The notes below the pieces were generated by a model that worked only from the letters and a program-made list of their open reading frames with translations, ran no database searches and was not told the DNA's origin. A stretch of DNA of 64,000 nt from Tillus elongatus (lineage: Eukaryota > Arthropoda > Insecta > Coleoptera > Cleridae). The translations under genes were made by a program, and so were the position numbers. Positions 1 through 11,797 of the stretch are shown piece by piece. Numbering within the stretch: position 1 is the first letter of the stretch; every line of letters begins with the position of its first letter. The stretch spans positions 11,976,225-12,040,224 of the forward strand of contig OZ023264.1 in the NCBI GenBank assembly GCA_964006375.1, in the 5' to 3' direction.

Positions 1-925
1 GTGAATATTGCGACAAAAAAGAATACAATCTGTTTATATTAAGCAAATTAAATAAACAATCGAATTATATTACCTAAATAAATTAAAAACTCGAAAATCG
101 GATAAATGACAACGAGACAGGACTTAAGAGACTGACTAGTATGACGTAAAAACACACTTATCGTAACAAGTAAATAAAATCCACAAATATATAAACATTA
201 GATAAAAATTTATATTCAGGACCGTACTCAACAATTCTACTCTTGAAACAGGACCAGATTATTCTAATAATATCACATTACGGAATATACGCCTCAAGTT
301 CCTAGCAGCAAGAACAAGTGACTAAAATCACAAGGAACGATCTTGAAGGAAAAACACCCAATTTTAATATAAATAACTAAGCTCATGATTAATATTGTCA
401 AAAAATATATATATTTGTATAATAAATTTTAAGGTTATTACCTTGTTAAAATTATAATCAGTAATTTAACAGTACATTACGTAATTTAAAAAAATGTATT
501 TTTTTTTTGGTGAAGATAATCCACGGATGGACAACTGTGTATTGCTTACAGGTTTAAAAGACAGACTTTAAATCGTTCTGCCATAAAACGATTATTTTAC
601 AGGACTTAGTGAAACAGAACGATGTGAAGTACACGAAATAAGTTAACCCTATATAATATAATAACAATAATAACAATGATAGTAAAATATTATAAAGATT
701 CATATCAAAATCGTTAGACAGTCACGTCTAAACTTCGTCAAAATTCAATTAGGAAAACAATCGTATCAGTTTAAACAATACTGCCATCGGACCCATATTA
801 TTACATCATTATTGTTGGTAAAATATTTTATATCTTTCCAAAAACAGGAATGCGTACACAAAAGAAAAGAAAAAAATATCGATGTAAGTATCAGCTTACA
901 GGTAACATACGGAATATATGAATAA
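1..925. other. AT-rich stretch without recognisable gene
   Basis: No long reading frame, tRNA-like box or long repeat was recognised. An intact errantivirus would carry the rest of pol here, but no protease, RT or RNase H motif is visible, so the element that follows is 5'-truncated or too decayed upstream. Confidence 0.5.
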
Positions 926-1441
926 TTGATATCCCTAACTAAGAGTAAAGATATACTAATAAAATACTTAAATCTAAAACCTCCTGACTTAATACCCTAC
1001 TGCATCCTAGCTTACAATTCAAGCATTCACTCTCAAACTCTCAAACCACCTTTTGAGCTAATATTTGGATACATCCCAGAAATCTTCAACTTCGATCCCG
1101 AAGTTACACTCACCCAAGAATATAACCAAAAACACAAACATTTTATGAAAATAGTTTAAGATATCGTATTAGATCGGATAGAAAAATCAAAAGAAAAAAT
1201 GCTCCTCAGAACTAACGTCGAAGTTAATCAGCCATTTAAAGAGGGCCAAACAGTATATAAAAAGATACCCCCTGGATTTCACAAGAAGCACAAAAACCCC
1301 TATACAGGCCCATACACTATAATATCCCTCTTAGAACATAATAAAGCTTTACTCATAAATCACAAGAATGACGAGCAATGTGTAACTCATTTAAGAAATC
1401 TTCGCCTTTCAGGTGGGCATGCGGAGGGCAGCCACAACTAG
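926..1441 (+). pseudogene. Errantivirus pol 3' end (integrase C-terminal part)
   Basis: Two open segments in one frame (926-1159 and 1199-1441) are separated by an in-frame TAA at 1157-1159. The first contains the LPY/IPYCILAYN...SIHSQT..PFELIFGY type of block found at the end of the integrase core in gypsy/errantivirus Pol. The second has the basic C-terminal region with a KKHKNPYTGPYTI stretch, like the GPF/Y module. Integrase inserts retroviral cDNA. The catalytic DDE core and everything upstream are missing, so no functional Pol is encoded. The last 64 bases overlap the env frame, the compact pol/env arrangement usual for these elements. Confidence 0.8.
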
Positions 1442-3093
1442 AAGATTTAAATAACAACCCTGGGTTTTTACCTCGCACGTTAGGTAGAAGCTATTGCCAA
1501 AATGACGTATGGCGCCTTATACATGTATATAATATGGAACCCTTATTTACAGACTACAGTAAACTGAAGTACAAATATTATCTTATAGCCAATACTTTAA
1601 GTGATAATTTTAGATCTGAATACCATAATTTTATAATCGCCCTTAATTATACCGTAGATAACATAGATGAAACTTTCCTTAGAATTTTCCCTGATAAGTA
1701 TAGATTTAAGAGAGGTTTACTCAACCCTTTGAGTACAGTTTTTAAATCAATCACTGGCAATCTAGATGCTGATGATGGCGAAAGAATCAACAAAGCCCTT
1801 CAATTATTAGCTGATGATCAAAATAGAATGCATGAGCTATTTGACGAACAAACATCTGTTATGATAAATGCAATAAATGAATTTAATCAAACAGTAAATA
1901 CTTTAACTCATAATCAAAAAGAAATTGTCAAAAGAATGTTAGAACTTCAAAACATTACTAAAGATTTAGCTACTAATATTATGCCTGTTCTCCAGCGAGC
2001 ACATATTCTAGAACTGTTGACTGAAATCGCTAACCTATTTAATGTCATAGAATCGATAATATTAACAACTGAAAATGCTATAACGTTCTCTAAATTAAAT
2101 ACTTTTCACACTTCTATCATCAAACCAAAATTCATTATTAAAGAGCTTCCTGTAATAGAAAAATACATTTCACAATCTAGATTAGTAAGCAAGAATGACT
2201 TATCTTTGTATGAAAAATTATTTAAAATCAAGTCTATCCAAACTGGATATAAAATTATATTCCAAATTGATATTCCACTAATAGACAAATCTGACTATAT
2301 TTACTACCAACTGTACTCCCTACCTATACAAACCAATCCTAACAGCTTCTCAATGATAATACCTCGATCCAAGTACCTTATCCTAAATGAGCAACAATAC
2401 GCCTTCAGAAACAACCCCTGCCAGGAGCTTACGAACGAGATCTATGTCTGTACAGAAGATACAATAGCAGATGTCAGTGAAGATCCTCCCTGTGAAGTTA
2501 GGCTAATTAATTTCCAAAAGCCTATCAATAATTGCGAACAAGAGACTGTAAAAATTACCAAGACTATCGTTTCCAAATATGGCAACACACAGTTTATGGT
2601 GGTGGCTCCAAAGGAAACCAAGATGTCAATCAAATGCTCGGGAGAAGAAAACACACAAATTATACAAGGCACGTATATGGTGACACTCAAACCAAGATGT
2701 CAGTTGTCGATTGGTGGTAAACGATACAGTACAGTGCAGAGCTCAGTTGAGACACAACAATTGTTCTCCTTACCAAAGTTGGAAGAAGATCCAGAAAGCA
2801 AAATGAACATAGAAGAATTGCCAGCAATGGAACTGGAAAACGTCCCTTTGCACGACGTAAGCAACATCAGGGCTCAGCTGCAGTCTATAAAAAGTAGAAT
2901 TCCCAACAAAATTAGACTCCCGTTGTACCACACAAGTGTTTGGAGGATCCTACTCTACATCATACTAATCCTTCTAGCAACAATATTTATTACAGTTTTT
3001 GTCAAAAGAAGATGTGCCCAGCAGAATGAAAGAAGCAAAGCAGAAGCGGAAAATCCCTTAAGAATTCCGAAACCCAAGGGTTCCGTCCTCTAA
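1378..3093 (+). CDS. env: Errantivirus envelope (Env, baculovirus-F-like fusion protein)
   Basis: Open for 571 codons. It fits the insect errantivirus Env, a class I F-type membrane fusion glycoprotein. An RFKR furin-type site lies at about residues 109-112, followed at once by a GLLNPLSTVFKSITGNLD segment, the diagnostic post-cleavage region of errantivirus and baculovirus F proteins. A heptad-like region follows (about 120-200). A hydrophobic segment at about 520-541 is a plausible membrane anchor, with a short basic cytoplasmic tail. Cysteines cluster at about 345-450. No N-terminal signal peptide is visible from the ATG at 1378; in this family env mRNA is usually spliced and the leader can come from an upstream exon, so the true start is uncertain. 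The frame overlaps pol and stops 10 bases before the LTR. It is intact although pol is broken. Confidence 0.85.
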   Translation: MCNSFKKSSPFRWACGGQPQLEDLNNNPGFLPRTLGRSYCQNDVWRLIHVYNMEPLFTDYSKLKYKYYLIANTLSDNFRSEYHNFIIALNYTVDNIDETFLRIFPDKYRFKRGLLNPLSTVFKSITGNLDADDGERINKALQLLADDQNRMHELFDEQTSVMINAINEFNQTVNTLTHNQKEIVKRMLELQNITKDLATNIMPVLQRAHILELLTEIANLFNVIESIILTTENAITFSKLNTFHTSIIKPKFIIKELPVIEKYISQSRLVSKNDLSLYEKLFKIKSIQTGYKIIFQIDIPLIDKSDYIYYQLYSLPIQTNPNSFSMIIPRSKYLILNEQQYAFRNNPCQELTNEIYVCTEDTIADVSEDPPCEVRLINFQKPINNCEQETVKITKTIVSKYGNTQFMVVAPKETKMSIKCSGEENTQIIQGTYMVTLKPRCQLSIGGKRYSTVQSSVETQQLFSLPKLEEDPESKMNIEELPAMELENVPLHDVSNIRAQLQSIKSRIPNKIRLPLYHTSVWRILLYIILILLATIFITVFVKRRCAQQNERSKAEAENPLRIPKPKGSVL

Positions 3094-3103
3094 TGGGGGG
3101 AGG
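3094..3103 (+). other. Polypurine tract of the errantivirus
   Basis: A G-rich purine run (TGGGGGGAGG) lies directly after the env stop and directly before the AGTTAAC start of the LTR. This is where plus-strand DNA synthesis is primed in LTR retroelements. The position fits exactly. Confidence 0.75.
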
Positions 3104-3424
3104 AGTTAACACATGGCTTCTCACGATATGTCACGTAGATGGTATCAAGTTACATTTGCATGCAGCAGTTCCCATAAGCAGATTCTACGAATTATGCCGA
3201 CCGTTGCAGATAGTGTTAGCAGTGCGAAATCAGAGGAAGCTAGATCTGCATGTTCTCGTGAGAACCTGCAACGAACACTTATCCGATTATTATATAAAGC
3301 CACTGTTTTGTGTAATATTTGTTCAGTATTAATTTAGGCAGTAACTATGCTAGTTTGTTGTTAAATAGTTTAAGTAGTTTAATAAATTTTTAAAAAAAGC
3401 AACCTAAGTACAAGTGTTGTTAAT
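3104..3424 (+). mobile_element. 3' LTR of the errantivirus
   Basis: Begins AGTTAAC right after the polypurine tract and probably ends at GTTAATT near 3424, an imperfect inverted end like the AGTTA...TAATT ends of gypsy-group LTRs. It contains a TATATAAAG box at about 3290 and an AATAAA signal at about 3380, in promoter then polyadenylation order. No 5' LTR is in the window, so the length (about 320 bp) could not be confirmed by comparison. Confidence 0.6.
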
Positions 3425-3428
3425 TCGC

Positions 3429-3460
3429 GATAATTAAGAATGCTGTCATTCTTAATTATC
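3429..3460. repeat. Perfect 14-bp inverted repeat (hairpin)
   Basis: GATAATTAAGAATG, a 4-base CTGT loop, then its exact reverse complement. It sits just outside the LTR and before the transposase remnant. It could be paired short ends of an adjacent DNA transposon or a transcription-stop hairpin. Confidence 0.6.
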
Positions 3461-3554
3461 TGAATCAGTCGAGGTGTATTTAACACATTGCTTAAAATTT
3501 TGTACTAAATAGTTTGTTTCCTGTTTATTCTAAACATTATTTAACAATATTTTC

Positions 3555-4630
3555 AGTAATGAAGAATATTTTGACATGTTGGAATGTTATATTCGTTCTA
3601 ACCGAAATACTGAGGCAGCTGCAAATTCATATCAAAACAACTACCCAGAAAGACGACAACGAAACACAAAATATTTCACAGGATAGTGACCAATCTATGT
3701 AGCTTCCACGCAAAGAAACTACCAATGCCTAGAAATGAAGAAAGAAATAATGCCGTCCTACAGATTTCAAACGAAAACCCCCCGCAATCTGTCGGTTTTA
3801 TGGTAAAAAAAAATGACGTTCCAAAAAGTACGGTACACCGTGTATTAAAACAAAGTCATTACCATCCATACAAACCTACAATCGTACAAGGCTTAAATGT
3901 TGACGATTACCCTAAGCGACTTCAATTATGCAGCTGGTATCAAGGAAAATGTCAGCAAGATGAAAATTTTCATTTAAAAATAATATGGACTGATGAATCC
4001 AGATTCACAAAATTGTGGTGTGTATAATCGTCATAATAGGCATTATTGGGCAAATGAAAATCCCTATCTAAAGGAAGAAGAACGATTGCAAGTTAGATTT
4101 GGTATTAATGTTTGGTGCGGCTTATTAGGTAAAAAACTGTTACTTTTATTTGTAGATTAGACAGTTAATTTTTAAAAAATTTCTTCAAAAACTTGATTGT
4201 TGGTCCGTTCTTATTTGAAAATAATTTAACTGGGGAAAGGTATCTTAAACTACTGAAAAATGATATTTTACCAACAATTAGAAGAGTTCGTGATAATTTA
4301 GACGAGATTTGGTACCAACAAGAGGGTTGCCTAGCTCACAAAGAATTTTTTTACCAAGATTTTAATAATCGTGTCATTTGTAACAATGGGCCGGTTCATT
4401 GGTATGCTCGAAGTCCTGATATAACACCCATGGATTTTCGGGGTACTCTGAAGAATGATGTGTATAAATTCGATCCACCACAAAATATCAATGAATTACG
4501 AAACAGAATCACGCAAGCTATAAATCATATTAACCGAAACACCCTCACCAGAGTTTGCAGACATGTTTCAAAAAGGTGTATACAGTGCATTGAACAAAAC
4601 GGTGGCCATATTGAACAATTTTCTATTTAG
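3555..4630 (+). pseudogene. Tc1/mariner-superfamily transposase, DUF4817 type, broken
   Basis: Three frames together resemble the insect DUF4817-plus-DDE_3 transposase. An N-terminal helix-turn-helix piece (SNEEYFDMLECYIRSN..., from 3555) is in one frame. A second piece (3686-4027) has the second HTH (KSTVHRVLKQS.YHPYKP) and the first catalytic Asp in IIWTDESRFT. A shifted segment (about 4020-4130) reads NRHYWANENP...FGINVWCGLLG. The last piece (4193-4630) has WYQQEGCLAHKEFF, where the usual second catalytic Asp of QDGAPPH is Glu, then RSPDITPMDF with the third Asp, and the C-terminal RC..CIEQNGGHIEQ motif. Frameshifts and the Asp-to-Glu change make it inactive. It starts just after the LTR. 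Confidence 0.85.
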
Positions 4631-4639
4631 TGTATTTTA

Positions 4640-5394
4640 TGTTCCTATGTTATTATTTATTGAGTTCCGTTTCTAATTGTCTTAAAGTTAAAGTTTCTAT
4701 TTGTTATTGCTGAGTATCGTTATTAAACAGTTTCACATAATATTACCTAGCATTATTATCTAATTGAGTATTGTAAATTAAATCACAATATTTTTTTATC
4801 GTGAATCATTACGGAAAATTATGTTAAAAGTATAAGTCTATTGTTAGACTCCAGGGCCTACTGCTTTTTGAACACTTTTTTTGTCATTTGTTTTCTGGTA
4901 TTGAATTTCAGAGCCTACTATCCTCAAAACGGTTTTTCTCAAAATTGTCAGTGCAATTACAAGATTTCTCAAGCATATTGTACATCATTGAAAAGCTATT
5001 TTCACAGGCTATCACGTGAGCAAAAAATCCAATATGGCTGCCATAATAAAAAACAACGTTGTTACCTGTACCCCAAAAACATATGACAATCCAAAGTTGA
5101 GAATAGCACAAAAAGATTACTCTGTAAAAAGTGTCGTGAGAATGTGCAAGTCTTAGACAAGTTAGATCAACGCCTACTTAGATATTGAAGAAAAAAATGA
5201 CAAATTTTGTTTTTTGAAAATACCTCAAAAACTAAATAAGGCAGGGCAAAATACAAGTCATATTTTGAACGAGCATAAAATTTACAAAACATTCCTAATG
5301 TAACCGTCTCCATATCTCTAATAATAACGGAGATAGAAAAACATTGCCATCCAGTTTAGGACACACTGTATAATTTTTAGCTAATTTTCATAGA
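4640..5394. other. Stretch without recognised gene
   Basis: AT-rich. The part from about 4840 to 5360 has the texture of old interspersed repeat, but no second copy was recognised in this window and no coding similarity is visible. Confidence 0.4.
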
Positions 5395-6015
5395 AAAAAA
5401 TCGTTAACGTGGAGACCGCGACTTTTGAATTTTAAAAAGATTTCTTCAAATGAGCGCTAACTAGGCCCCCTAGAATTCATATCCGGGTTTTCATTCTGTT
5501 TTTATCTATTTACATAAATACAGGGTGACGCATTTCTACGGCAAAGCTCAATATAATGTTATTATACAAGATACGAGAAAAAGGTTTATACGCTAATTAT
5601 ATAATGTCTTGAGCTGCATCTTATAAAATTATTTTGACAATCACAGGTTGGCCCATAAGTCGTTGGCGATCCCTACAATTTTTTATCGAACGCCCTCATC
5701 TTATTGCATTTTTGCATTTTTTTATCGAAATATGATGCTTGTTTGTAAGAAAAAAAAATCGAGACGTAGTAAGTGCATTTTGGTAGCGAGTTCTCATTAA
5801 CTGCTTCAAATTTGAATAACTCAATTTGCTATTAACTTAAGGTTTGTTGGCTAGGAAGCCAGTTTTCTCGGAAACGTTTTAAGTTTATTTTCGGATTTTT
5901 TTTATACATTTTCAAAGAATAATGTATTTTGATAAAATATGGTACATTGTTTCTACTACAAAGGTTATACCGGTAACCAGATTGGTGACTGCTTGCATTA
6001 GTGAGACATACTACT
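5395..6015 (-). repeat. T-family repeat, minus-strand copy
   Basis: Reverse complement of segments also seen at 36.6-37.1 and 59.7-60.3 kb. It carries the outer-arm motif (cgacttttgaattt... gagcgctaactaggccccctagaa) at 5420-5475 and the family hallmark, a degenerate GACGTAGTAAGTGCATTTTG, at about 5764. No (TA)n tract is present in this copy. Confidence 0.7.
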
Positions 6016-6749
6016 AAAAACATTTTTATGAAAATTCATTGCCATAACGCTTGCTGTCTTTTCTATAAACCAATTTATTGTAACGCATTTGCTGTGAGAA
6101 TGAAAATATTGTGTTTTAGTTGGATTAAGCAACATTGCTACTATGTAATGTATATTAAAATTTTCTCCATATTTACTCGTGAACTATAATAATTGCAAAT
6201 GAGAATCTTTACGGTTCGGCCAACACTCATAAAATCTTCCTACATTAATGTAACCAATTTCACACAGACTACATGCGAATTCAGCTAGAATAGAGTGGGG
6301 GGTTGTAAAATTTATAGTGCCTACATTTGCGTACCAAAGTGTAAACTGTATCCATCCAGGAAACCATAAATATCTGTCAGAATAAGTTGTGTGTCGTCAC
6401 AGGTACAAACTGGAGACAGCGTCTTCACTTCCGGCTCAGAATTAAAGTTTTATTATCGCTAGGCATCGTCAGATGGAGAGATGCGCGAGGTTACAGATCC
6501 GGCATGATAAATTCAGCAGGAATGCAATAAATTCTCAGGAACACGAGTTACCAGCAAACGAGCTTGCTCGAAACCTGTATCTGGGCCCTGTAGAGTGTGC
6601 TGTGATTATCAATGAATGGGAAAGTAGATTTTTTTAATATCGGGATGTTCTCCAAGTAACAGAGTGTGTTGTAAAATTATCGACGCATGGCATAAGCCAG
6701 TGGTTCCCAAAGTGTGGGTCGCGGCCTCCGCAGCTGAAACGGTTTAGGG
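6016..6749. other. Stretch without recognised gene
   Basis: No coding, tRNA-like or repeat similarity was recognised. 6380-6500 is slightly more GC-rich, with no open frame of note. Confidence 0.4.
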
Positions 6750-6915
6750 GCAGCTACGGATGGAGACAACTTCGTTGTAGAAATATGTATCTAGTGCATT
6801 AAGAAAAATTCGCTAATGAAGGGGTCACGATGAAAGCTTTCGGAAAAATTTCTGCAGATGAGCGCGAATTTGGGTCCCTAGAAACCCAAACCAAGGTTCG
6901 TAAATTTTTTTATAT

Positions 6916-6918
<3 letters not shown>

Positions 6919-6991
<73 letters not shown>
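6919..6991. repeat. (TA)n microsatellite
   Basis: Uninterrupted TA run, followed by TGTA units, inside the R3 arm. The equivalent site in the 14-15 kb and 57 kb copies also holds a (TA)n run. Confidence 0.95.
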
Positions 6992-6997
<6 letters not shown>

Positions 6998-7409
6998 GTA
7001 TGTATGTATGTATGTATATATCCGAGCGATAACTCAAGCCATACTTCACTGATTTAAATCAAAGCGAAAACCGAAGTCGCGTTCGTTATTTAGCTTTTAC
7101 ACTCAAGTTTTTTTGGTGGAAAATCGGAAAGAACTATTTGAAAACGCTATATTTTTGTAAGTGTCAAAGTAACTGGAATGAGACTTTACATGTGGCTAGA
7201 TATAGTGCAAGTAAACCAATGTTGTGAATTTTAAGTAATTTGGTGCACAATATTTAGAGTTTTTTCTAAATTAAAAATAAAATCCCAAAGACATGCGTTT
7301 GAAATGACTTAGTGGTTACATTCCAATGCCTGACAGACAGACTAGTTAGCTGGCACCTGTAGATTGATTCATACAACAGGTATAAATCATACATCAATGG
7401 TAACCAAAC

Positions 7410-7412
<3 letters not shown>

Positions 7413-7481
<69 letters not shown>
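7413..7481. repeat. (TA)n microsatellite
   Basis: Second TA run in R3. In the 14-kb copy the corresponding place (about 14500) has only TATATATTTA, so the tract expanded in this copy only. Confidence 0.95.
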
Positions 7482-7482
<1 letters not shown>

Positions 7483-7922
7483 TAGGCAGAAAACATAATA
7501 CCCGAACCAACAATCGTAAAATCTCGGCCGCAATTATGGAAAATGACAGACGATATGAAATTAAAAATTTGCCAAGTAATTGTTATTTAACTGGGCGATT
7601 CAACCTATTATTAAAAGACACTATATTTGTAGCTTTATGAACGGTCTCAAATACAGTTTTAGCGCAGCATAGCTATAATATTCTGTTGTATAATATACTA
7701 TAAATGTAAACGAAATCAAGCTAAGTCTCTATAAAAATGATTCTAAAATAGTTTCTTTTATCTTTATACTTAAACATATGAGGTCATATAAGACCGAAAC
7801 AGTCGTGGGATGTGTTTCAATGGTAATACTACTAATTCTGTAATTAACACTTATACTTTGAATATAATATCCCGGGCATGAAGCTGATCTAAGGTATCAA
7901 GCAAATAAAACTTTGGTTCAAG

Positions 7923-7990
7923 TATACTTAGATGGCGCCGCGGACAGCGTCGTTGCCTCCTTAGCAGAAGGTGGGACATGCAGACTTGAC
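7923..7990 (+). pseudogene. tRNA-Arg(CCU)-like sequence at the end of R3
   Basis: An A-box-like TTAGATGGCGCCGCGGAC is followed by an anticodon arm with 5-base stem, loop CTCCTTA and GCAGA, which places CCT at the anticodon. The B box is degraded. The reverse-orientation copy at 14.0 kb keeps the same anticodon with a better B box. It is best read as a tRNA-derived promoter head or captured pseudogene within a repeat, not a working tRNA. Confidence 0.55.
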
Positions 7991-8159
7991 ATGTAGACGT
8001 CAACAAGCATATTATCAAGTTCTAAAGCCTGCTTTAAGTCCATTGTGACAATTTGAATTAGGTGAATCCAATAAAATTGAAATTTTGGGACACGATGGAA
8101 TTTGGGTATAGGGAATGCTAATACACGTTGAAAGGGAAACTGGATGCGAACCGAAATAG

Positions 8160-8791
<632 letters not shown>

Positions 8792-10081
8792 CACACCGAC
8801 ACCTTAAAAAATAATGGGCCGATTTCAATAAAATTTGGCACGCACCTTTCTTTTATAAGTGGCTTGGTTAAGTTCGTTAGCCAGGAAAATGGGACCAGGT
8901 TTTCCCAGAAAATCTTGAGTTTTCTTTCGAAAACAATTTTTATCTCATAAAAATTAAAAAGGTATGGTAACCAAATTTGGTATGTAGGTGTACCATATAA
9001 GAAGTTCGGGACGCAGAAAGTGCGTTATGGTAGTGAATTTTCATAAAAATGTTTTTAATAGAAAATATGTGTGTTTTTTTATAAGAAAGCAGGCATCAAA
9101 TTTGGTTACCAGTATAACCTAAATAGTAAAAACCTGTGTCATGTTTCATCAAAATCACTTTATTGTTTGAAAATGAACAAAAATTTCGGAAAGCAAGCTT
9201 AAAGTGTTCCCGAAAAAACTCGTTTCTTGGTCAACCTTATGGGTGAATAGCAAATTAATCTATTCAAATATGAAGCATTTAGTCAAAATTCGCTACCATA
9301 ACCCACTTGCTGCGTCCAGAATTTTCTTTTCTTACAAACATGCATTATATTTCGATGGAAAATGCAAAAATGCAATAACATAAGGCGTGTTCGACAAAAA
9401 AAAAGTATCATCAATGCCTTATGGACCATCCTGTGATCGTAGAAATAATTTTTTAAGATGTAGCTCAAGACACCCTATAATTAGTGTATACAATTTTTTT
9501 AATATCTTGTATAATAAGCGATATAATGGGCTTTATTGATTTTTATAGAAATTCGACAAAAATTATATACCATTGAACGATAAACTTTATAGCTAAGGCT
9601 ACTGCCAAGCATCAGAGAAATGGTCTATTTGAAATGAATTTTCTGGAAACATTTTAGTAAAATGAAGGACAATGATGGTTGAAACCAAGACTTCAGGGTT
9701 TGTAAAACATAATTCTTGAGACATTTTCTTTCCATAGCCCGTATTAGATTCAAGTTCTTTGCCTAAATGTTGCCAATTTTGACGTTTTAAATTTCGACTT
9801 TGACGTTTTGAGGAAAACCCCAATTTATTTTTCTTTAAAGACATACAGAGCTAAATTTTGGTAAGTAATTTACCTATAGTTGCATAAACCCGTGTACCAA
9901 ATTTGGTTGCCCTTACTTTGTTATTTCAGGAGATATAAATTTTTTTCTAAAGAAAACACAAAATTTTCCAGGAAAACCTGGGCCAATTTTCCTGGCTAAC
10001 GAATTTATCGAAGTCACTTGCAAAAGGAAGGTACTCACCAAATTTAATCAAAATAGGCCCATGATTTTTTGAGATATCGGT

Positions 10082-10160
<79 letters not shown>

Positions 10161-10270
10161 CCAAACTGACCCCGAATATGTGTTCTATGGGGCCAAATTA
10201 GCGCTCATTTAAGAAACTTTTTCAAAATTCAAAAGTCGGGATCTCCTCAATAGTGATTTTTTTAAAAAGA
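8792..10270. repeat. T-family repeat, near-complete palindromic copy
   Basis: A long imperfect palindrome centred near 9.4 kb. The left arm (8792-8945: tcacaccgacacctt...gggccgatt...ttcgttagccaggaaaa) returns as the reverse complement at 9925-10085. The hallmark GGACGCAGAAAGTGCGTTAT at about 9010 is matched in inverse at about 9281-9325. Each arm abuts a (TA)n tract, and the right outer arm continues to about 10270 (gcgctcattt...aaagtcgggatctcctc). No protein is encoded. Confidence 0.75.
10085..10157. repeat. (TA)n microsatellite
   Basis: TA run at the right end of the T palindrome, a mirror of the tract at 8672. Confidence 0.95.
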
Positions 10271-10511
10271 AAATTCACTAAAAGTAAACTATACACCAAA
10301 CTCTAGTTATAAAAAAATATTTGGTGCCAGATCATTTCTATGAAAATTTATTACCATAACGCACTAGCTACGTCCAGACATTTTTCAATAAGGTTTTCCA
10401 AAACAACGTTATTTTGTCTTATTTTAAGATATCCTTGAAACCAATTAGTGAACTCTAGCCGTGATAAAAGAAAATGTCTTACGTTGCACAACACTAATGG
10501 TATAATTTTAC

Positions 10512-10661
10512 CTTAATCGTGTCCCTGAGTATCGCTATTTCCCTCGTGAGATGTTCATTCTCCTGATATAGTGCCTCCATTTGTTGTTGCATCTCTATGC
10601 TAGGACCCCTCATTCTCATCCTCAGTTCCTCCTCCAGCTGTCTTACCAGCATCGCTTGTTT
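10512..10661 (-). CDS. brp: Internal coding exon of a Bruchpilot / ELKS-CAST protein
   Basis: On the minus strand a pyrimidine-rich acceptor (ctctttttgttacag) precedes base 10661, and a donor (AAG then gtaaaatta) follows base 10512. The exon is 150 bp, exactly 50 codons, phase 0 at both ends. It starts KQAMLVRQLEEELRMRMRG and ends EIAILRDTIK, a charged coiled-coil sequence. From memory it closely matches the N-terminal coiled coil of insect Bruchpilot, just before the ..CRVETQKQTL region of that protein. Bruchpilot organises the presynaptic active zone, tethering vesicles and clustering calcium channels. Codon use is balanced and more GC-rich than the surroundings, unlike the repeats. Flanking exons were not found. 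An ELKS paralogue is the main alternative. Confidence 0.85.
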
Positions 10662-10755
10662 CTGTAACAAAAAGAGAAAATCATCTGGTTTATTTGCATC
10701 TTTAATTTGAAAGGACATTTATAATGAATGACTAAATAGATAGATTTTATTAACT

Positions 10756-10759
<4 letters not shown>

Positions 10760-10842
<83 letters not shown>
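10760..10842. repeat. (TA)n microsatellite
   Basis: TA run 99 bases upstream (in the gene's direction) of the brp-like exon, within its preceding intron. Confidence 0.95.
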
Positions 10843-10848
<6 letters not shown>

Positions 10849-10964
10849 GTCCAACAGTGGGTTCAAGTTCAAGATCTCCTTCATTATTCAATAATTTAAA
10901 AAAATTGGAACAAAAGTTGCAGCTACAAACTAAGATTATTTTTGCATATACAGGATATTGCATA

Positions 10965-11670
10965 AGCTAGACATAGACATATCCAAAGCATTCGACCAGG
11001 TCTCGCACACAGCGCTGCCTAATAAACTTCCGGCCTATAACCTTCCACCAAAACTCTGCACCTGGACAGCAAATTTCCTCTCAAACCGGAGCATTTCTGT
11101 TGTCGTGGATGGCCATTCCTCTAAACTGTACCCAATTAATGCAGGAGTCCCTCAAGGTTCAGCTTTAGCCCCTACTTTGTTTCTTCTCCACATCAATGAC
11201 TTCCTCTCTAGCACATCCAACCCAGTTCACAGTTACGCGGATGACAGCACCCTCCACTCAAATATACAATATTCTAAGCCTGTCTCTTTAGCACAATTAG
11301 ATGAGGATCGTAGACTCATGGATTATTCTGTCTCTGTGGATCTCCAAAAAATATTATACTGGGGAAGTAGAAATCTTGTACAACTCAACTCCACCTAATC
11401 TCAGTCTTGCTTTCATTCTCATAAGAGATACACCAGCCCTAGACCCATCACAATGAACAACCAAGTTATTCAAAGTAATGAGTCCTTTTCACTTGTTGGT
11501 ATATCTGTGGATCGAAATTTAATTGGCACTAACATGTCACATCAATTGAAGAAGCGGCTGCTAAGAAATTAGGTTTCCTCTTCTGGGCTCGCAAATACTT
11601 GTCATCAGCTAATCTCTATACCTTAGATACTTCACAAATAAGGCCAAACCTCAAATACTGTTTGCACATC
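10965..11670 (+). pseudogene. LINE-A reverse transcriptase fragment
   Basis: Begins abruptly inside the RT at LDIDISKAFDQV (motif A region), then GVPQGSALAPTLFLLHINDF and the catalytic YADDST box. It continues to the thumb and RPNLKYCLH, with a frame change after 11398. The endonuclease, RT fingers and 3' end are missing, so this is a remnant. The same family is at 17.4-20.0, 22.7-23.3 and 54.5-56.8 kb. The family resembles jockey/CR1-group non-LTR retrotransposons with a YADDS motif; finer assignment is not possible by eye. Confidence 0.85.
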
Positions 11671-11797
11671 TTGTTTGTTGAAATTGGTTCGATTGAGGGG
11701 ACTAAAATGGATCATCCAAGCGATTAATAAGGAAAAATATCTGCCACGTTTATAATTTGGCAGATACATTCCTTTTGGAAATAAAAATGAAATTTTC

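Larger units (their letters stand above)
6750..7990 (+). repeat. R3 repeat, plus-strand copy
   Basis: About 1.2 kb of which nearly all is found as the reverse complement at 14.0-15.2 kb and partly at 57.0-57.5 kb. Order: arm with gatgagcgcgaatttgggtccctag, (TA)n, gagcgataactcaag, a unique middle with a second (TA)n tract, then a tRNA-Arg-like end. The shared arm links R3 to the T family. No protein is encoded. Confidence 0.75.

Noticed and set aside
6830..7057. Frames made largely of IYIYIY repeats (also near 8.6, 14.9, 17.6, 53.3, 59.2 kb)
   Set aside because: They are translations of (TA)n tracts, open by chance in several frames and on both strands.
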